From: Bacteroidales bacterium
GTDB lineage: Bacteria > Bacteroidota > Bacteroidia > Bacteroidales > CG2-30-32-10
Direction: 5' to 3'
DNA: 19,129 nucleotides
NCBI GenBank assembly: GCA_035353855.1
Contig: DAOQAK010000055.1
Location: forward strand, 1 to 19,129
Part shown: positions 16,009 through 19,129 of the stretch, piece after piece
Layout of the letters: each line of letters starts with the position of its first letter
How positions within the stretch are numbered: position 1 is the stretch's first letter
Notes under the pieces: model-generated
Database searches by the model: none
The model's input: the letters and a program-made list of their open reading frames with translations, nothing else
Told to the model about the DNA's origin: nothing
Made by a program: the position numbers and the translations under genes

Positions 16009-16328
16009 CAGCTATTTTTTTCAACGACTTTAACTGCACCAATACAATCGTGGCAACATACCAACAATAAGCCCATCCGATCACGTTGATTTAATTTCCA
16101 GTTTTTCTGAGCTATATCAAGAAGCCATCCTTCTGGTATCAAACCATCAAAAAAAGGAAACAGCACTTTACTTTCAAATGGTTTGCTGCTCTTGGGCAAT
16201 GTAAGACTTACAGACTGCGTTTCAAGGTCTTTCAGATATGCTTCATAGTATGTAAAGACATATCCGTTTTCATTTTCCAGCAGCTCTCCTGCCGGAATAT
16301 CATGCATAAATATTTCAGCTTTTCTCAT
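16008..16328 (-). CDS. hipS: HipS-like protein (HipA N-terminal subdomain as a separate gene)
   Basis: 106 residues. The sequence fits the HipA N-subdomain-1 (couple_hipA): AEIFMHDIPAGELLENENGY (4-23) gives the first strands and turn, SLTLP (41-45) is the characteristic strand, and FPFFDGLIPEGW (57-68) is the family hallmark, followed by an aligned hydrophobic helix and DCIGAVKVV. In E. coli HipBST, HipS is the antitoxin that binds HipT and blocks its active site with a Trp. Here Trp68 sits at the equivalent place by my reading, which needs an alignment to confirm. The start overlaps the end of hipB by 14 nt and the stop shares a base with the hipT start, so all three are translationally coupled. 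The role as antitoxin rather than toxin activator is inferred from the three-gene form. Confidence 0.85.
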   Translation of the reverse strand: MRKAEIFMHDIPAGELLENENGYVFTYYEAYLKDLETQSVSLTLPKSSKPFESKVLFPFFDGLIPEGWLLDIAQKNWKLNQRDRMGLLLVCCHDCIGAVKVVEKNS

Positions 16329-16548
16329 CGATTAGTTTTTTTCTGTTAACAGGAACAGGACCCAGTTCCATACCAAACAATAGTAGCACCTGGTTTACCT
16401 TATCCATACGGAGCGAAGTTTTGCCATGCTCCATTTCCCTGATAAACCGCAACCCCACTCCTGCCTTGTCTGCAAGCTGTGGCTGAGTTATCTTTAATTG
16501 TTTCCGCTTACTTTTTATTAATGCAGATATGGTTTGATTTGATGTCAT
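16315..16548 (-). CDS. hipB: HipB-like XRE-family antitoxin/repressor
   Basis: 77 residues from ATG at 16548. It is a Cro/CI helix-turn-helix: ISALIKSKRKQLKITQPQLA followed by DKAGVGLRFIREMEHGKTSL, then LLLFGMELGPV. The open frame extends 39 nt further upstream to 16587, but those codons run through the first operator (TATACCC-TTTT-GGGTACA) and the -7 box, so I take 16548 as the true start. HipB proteins repress their own operon and, in HipBST, augment neutralisation by HipS. Three matching inverted repeats upstream are its probable binding sites. Overlaps hipS by 14 nt. Confidence 0.9.
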   Translation of the reverse strand: MTSNQTISALIKSKRKQLKITQPQLADKAGVGLRFIREMEHGKTSLRMDKVNQVLLLFGMELGPVPVNRKKLIDEKS

Positions 16549-16550
16549 TT

Positions 16551-16568
16551 TATACCCTTTTGGGTACA
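16551..16568. promoter_or_regulatory. HipB operator O1
   Basis: TATACCC-TTTT-GGGTACA, with TACCC-N4-GGGTA a perfect dyad at 16553-16566. It begins 2 nt upstream of the hipB start codon and touches the -7 box, so a bound repressor would cover the transcription start. Confidence 0.8.
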
Positions 16569-16574
16569 AATATA
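16567..16574 (-). promoter_or_regulatory. hipBST -7 promoter box
   Basis: Minus strand TATATTTG matches TAnnTTTG. The expected -33 position (about 16594-16597) falls inside operator O2 and does not read TTTG. Predicted start near 16560, inside O1, with a leader of about 12 nt. Confidence 0.55.
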
Positions 16575-16591
16575 CAACATTTTTCAAATAT

Positions 16592-16609
16592 TACACCCCA
16601 TCGGGTATA
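16592..16609. promoter_or_regulatory. HipB operator O2
   Basis: TACACCC-CATC-GGGTATA, one mismatch from the O3 arm. Its centre (16600.5) is 41 bp from that of O1, and it lies over the -33 region of the hip promoter. Confidence 0.75.
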
Positions 16610-16631
16610 TTTTTTATAAAAATAATTTATA

Positions 16632-16649
16632 TATACCCTTTCGGGTATA
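16632..16649. promoter_or_regulatory. HipB operator O3
   Basis: TATACCC-TTTC-GGGTATA, a perfect dyad. Its centre (16640.5) is 40 bp from O2. It lies upstream of the promoter, so it would work by cooperative or wrapped binding. Confidence 0.8.
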
Positions 16650-16924
16650 CTTTAATAATGATAGAAAAATGATTTGATGACTGATTTTTTTCATCAACAT
16701 AATTTGCTATTGAATCGTTTTCACAAGAAAAACCACATCCCTAAAACCCCAATACGGATAAGGGTTTAAACAACCTTCCCTTTTTCCTTTTTATACAAAC
16801 TTTATTTCAAATTAATATTTACATAATCACTTTTCATAATTGACAAACATATTTTTGTTTACACAAATCAATCATCATAAATTTTAATACTTAAATATTA
16901 TTATAAACGAAAAATATTAAAACT
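16650..16924. other. Intergenic region between the hip operators and the adhesin gene
   Basis: AT-rich, no gene. It contains weak hairpins (TTGATGA/TCATCAA at 16674-16697; AAACCC/GGGTTT at 16744-16767) and a -7-like TATTTTTG at 16850-16857 without a proper -33 partner, 68 nt before the adhesin start. That box is the likeliest adhesin promoter, with low confidence. Confidence 0.45.
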
Positions 16925-19129
16925 ATGAACAGAATTTCTAACTCAGGAAAAACAAATCGTAGCAGCAGTTTTTTTGTAACTTTTTGTTCTAAAAAGGTTC
17001 ATCCTTTTTTAATATTGATAACATCAATATTTTTTATAAATCCAGGCTTGCAAGTTTCAGCACTTACTCCTGATAATAATCGAGCGGATGTAAAATTTTT
17101 GGAAGGTATCTCCAGTGAAAAACCTTCCAATTTTTTTATAAATAATAACGGAGGATGCATTGCTCTGGCATCAAGTAATTCGCCTGTTTGTGTTGGAAGT
17201 ACATTGAACTTATACGAAAGTGGAGGATATGCCACATCATGGAGTTGGACAGGACCTAATGGTTTTACATCAAATTTACAGAACCCTGTTATACTAAATG
17301 CAACCACCGCAAACAGCGGTATTTACACGGTTGTAATAAGCAATGGGGAGTGTTCTAGTAGTTCCAATGTCATAGTAAGCGCTGAGCCAATTGTTGTTAC
17401 AGATTGCCCGAATGATATAGTTGTCTGCGCTGATTCCATAAAAAATAATGTTTTCGGAGCATATGTAGATTGGCAAAGCCCGGATTTCGATCTAAATTGC
17501 CTTGCTGATTTACCCGGTGGACTCCATAATTTCATTATGCTTTTTGACTTACCAGAAGTAAAGTGGGAATGCTGGGAATTTAACCAGGTACAACGAGTAG
17601 GTATTAATAATGGATTTGTCAATTTATGGCAATCAACAGGTTCTGGAGATCCTTCAATTTTATCACCAACTGTATATATTGAACCGTCTCTGGATGTCAT
17701 AATGGATGTATATTGCGAAACCGGGAGAAATTTTACATGGAAGTTATATTTAGATAATGATTCAACAGAAATATTCATAGGAAGTGTTAATATCAATACA
17801 CCGGGACTTGATACTTACACCATAAACATTCCGGCTACTATTGAAAAAGGTCTTTACCGGTTAAAATTTGTTTTTAGTGGTAACGGCAATAATAAATGTT
17901 ATGTAGATAATATTTATTTTGATGCAATCCTAATGGATCTGGGTAATTGCATTGGTGGTATCAATTTTAATATAACCGGACCAATCCCCGGGTTTTTCCC
18001 TGTAGGAGATTCGTTGGTTGTATATACTGCAACATATACATCTCCTACGGGAACTTCTTTAACACAAACTTGTGAATTTCATGTTAACGTGCAAGGAGTA
18101 AAAGCTCAAATATCTTCAATACAAAATAATACTTGTTCTTTAAACAGCGGATCAATTACTGTTTCTGCGCAATCTTCTTCTGCTTCTCCAAAATTAGAAT
18201 ATTCAATTAATGGAGGAACATGGATATCATTTGAGACCGGAAGCACACAAGTTACCATTGGAAATCTTGCAGTTGGCTCGTATCTGGTAAATATAAGGGA
18301 CACGAGTCTAATAGGAAATTGCGAAATTATTCAACCTTTACCGGCTACTATTAACGGATCTTCTGTTGAGATGGCTGTTTCAAAAAACACTGTAGTCCCT
18401 GTAAGCTGTACGGGATCACATGATGGTTCTATAGATGTTACTGTAAGTGGAGGAACGGCTCCTTTCAGTTATCATTGGGCTGGTCCAAGTTCATTCAGTT
18501 CAAGCAGTGAAGATATTTCGGGTTTAGCTCCGGGTACTTATTCTCTCACTGTTACCGATGCTTATAATTGTGTAAAAACTTTATCAGAAAATATTCTTGA
18601 GTCTTCTGCTTTACTCGCTGTATCGGCAACATCAGTGGTTCCGGTTAGTTGCAAAGGTTCAGGTGATGGCTCTATAGATGTTACTGTTAGTGGTGGAACT
18701 GCTCCTTTCAGCTATCATTGGGCTGGTCCAAATGCATTCTCTTCTATTAGTGAAGATATTTCAGGATTAGCTCCGGGTACTTATTCTCTCACTGTTACCG
18801 ATGCTTACAATTGTGCAAAAACTTTAGAAGCAAATATTCTTGAGTCTTCTGCTTTACTCGCTGTATCGGCAACATCAGTAGTTCCGGTTAGTTGCAAAGG
18901 TTCAGGTGATGGCTCGATAGATGTTACTGTTAGTGGTGGAACGGCTCCTTTCAGTTATCATTGGGCTGGTCCAAGTTCATTCAGTTCAAGCAGTGAAGAT
19001 ATTTCAGGGTTAGCTCCGGGTACTTATTCTCTCACTGTTACCGATGCTTATAATTGTGCAAAAACTTTAGAAGCAAATATTCTTGAGTCTTCTGCTTTAC
19101 TCGCTGTATCGGCAACATCAGTGGTTCCG
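16925..19129 (+). CDS. Giant secreted adhesin-like protein with Ig-like, HYR and SprB repeats, 5' part
   Basis: The frame is open for exactly 735 codons to the window end, so the gene is longer. Signal: hydrophobic run at residues 27-40 after a 26-residue basic lead, likely cleavage after VSA (46). Residues about 76-155 form an Ig-like/PKD-type domain (NSPVCVGSTLNLY, SWSWTGPNGF, NSGIYTVVI). A HYR domain begins at VTDCPNDIVVCADS (158-171) and is interrupted after DLNC (192) by a ~150-residue beta-rich insertion. It then resumes at NCIGGINFNITGPIPGFFPVG (341) to FHVNV (389). A diverged SprB-like unit covers 391-485. SprB repeats follow from 490 (VSCKGSGDGSIDVTVSGGTA, SEDISGLAPGTYSLTVTDAY). Proteins of this build are cell-surface filaments or T9SS cargo in Bacteroidetes; a C-terminal sorting domain would be beyond the window. 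SprB of Flavobacterium acts in gliding, but this is not proof of that role. Confidence 0.92.
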   Translation, partial: MNRISNSGKTNRSSSFFVTFCSKKVHPFLILITSIFFINPGLQVSALTPDNNRADVKFLEGISSEKPSNFFINNNGGCIALASSNSPVCVGSTLNLYESGGYATSWSWTGPNGFTSNLQNPVILNATTANSGIYTVVISNGECSSSSNVIVSAEPIVVTDCPNDIVVCADSIKNNVFGAYVDWQSPDFDLNCLADLPGGLHNFIMLFDLPEVKWECWEFNQVQRVGINNGFVNLWQSTGSGDPSILSPTVYIEPSLDVIMDVYCETGRNFTWKLYLDNDSTEIFIGSVNINTPGLDTYTINIPATIEKGLYRLKFVFSGNGNNKCYVDNIYFDAILMDLGNCIGGINFNITGPIPGFFPVGDSLVVYTATYTSPTGTSLTQTCEFHVNVQGVKAQISSIQNNTCSLNSGSITVSAQSSSASPKLEYSINGGTWISFETGSTQVTIGNLAVGSYLVNIRDTSLIGNCEIIQPLPATINGSSVEMAVSKNTVVPVSCTGSHDGSIDVTVSGGTAPFSYHWAGPSSFSSSSEDISGLAPGTYSLTVTDAYNCVKTLSENILESSALLAVSATSVVPVSCKGSGDGSIDVTVSGGTAPFSYHWAGPNAFSSISEDISGLAPGTYSLTVTDAYNCAKTLEANILESSALLAVSATSVVPVSCKGSGDGSIDVTVSGGTAPFSYHWAGPSSFSSSSEDISGLAPGTYSLTVTDAYNCAKTLEANILESSALLAVSATSVVP
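18392..19129 (+). repeat. In-frame 243-bp tandem repeats (SprB repeat units)
   Basis: Units start at 18392, 18635, 18878 and 19121 (the last cut by the window end), each 243 bp or 81 codons. Units 2 and 3 are almost identical in sequence outside a middle block, while units 1 and 3 share that block (CCAAGTTCATTCAGTTCAAG), where unit 2 differs. Identity extends to third codon positions. Confidence 0.92.

Noticed and set aside
16674..16767. Fourth hip operator or terminator
   Set aside because: AAACCC/GGGTTT has a 12-nt gap, not 4, and TTGATGA/TCATCAA is unrelated in sequence to the operators.

Overview
The window is AT-rich DNA of a Bacteroidetes bacterium, most likely an uncultured Bacteroidales-type lineage. 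The support is: start codons without recognisable Shine-Dalgarno sequences, promoter boxes of the TTTG / TAnnTTTG type, SprB and HYR repeats in a huge secreted protein, a YwqK/MORN-tailed membrane protein, and gene families typical of that phylum. No rRNA, tRNA, CRISPR array or transposase gene was seen.

Layout. 1-343: 3' end of a class III Fic (AMP-transferase) gene. 431-1372: lipoprotein of unknown function. 1373-1959: gene-poor stretch with a decayed HEAT-like gene remnant, a promoter-like pair and a strong hairpin terminator. 1960-2301: small single-PAS protein. 2302-3597: non-coding block with two palindromes, a 50-nt inverted repeat and a tandem array of a ~305-bp hairpin-bearing repeat. 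3598-7373: two overlapping envelope genes, a DUF3352-like protein with MORN repeats and a PBP4-type D-Ala-D-Ala carboxypeptidase (dacB). 7374-7633: hairpin-bearing intergenic region. 7634-8194: pentapeptide-repeat protein. 8303-10282: secreted transglutaminase-like protein with a Lys-rich helical tail.

On the minus strand, 13544 down to 10288 holds sucD (succinyl-CoA synthetase alpha), a MATE exporter, and a BadF-type sugar kinase 2 nt after it. mnmE (tRNA-modification GTPase) runs divergently from sucD. Convergent to mnmE is a complete tripartite HipB-HipS-HipT toxin-antitoxin operon (16548 down to 15046). Its control region carries three copies of a TATACCC-N4-GGGTATA operator centred 41 and 40 bp apart. 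From 16925 to the window end is the open 5' part of a giant secreted adhesin-like gene (signal peptide, Ig-like domain, HYR domain split by an inserted beta-rich domain, then 243-bp SprB repeats).

How it fits together. Most of the window is ordinary chromosome: housekeeping (sucD, mnmE) plus envelope maintenance (dacB and partner, perhaps the sugar kinase). Accessory material is inserted between these genes: Fic, the HipBST module, the repeat array and the adhesin. The most noteworthy signal is the HipBST module with its regularly phased triple operator. The repeat array and the nested HYR domain come next.
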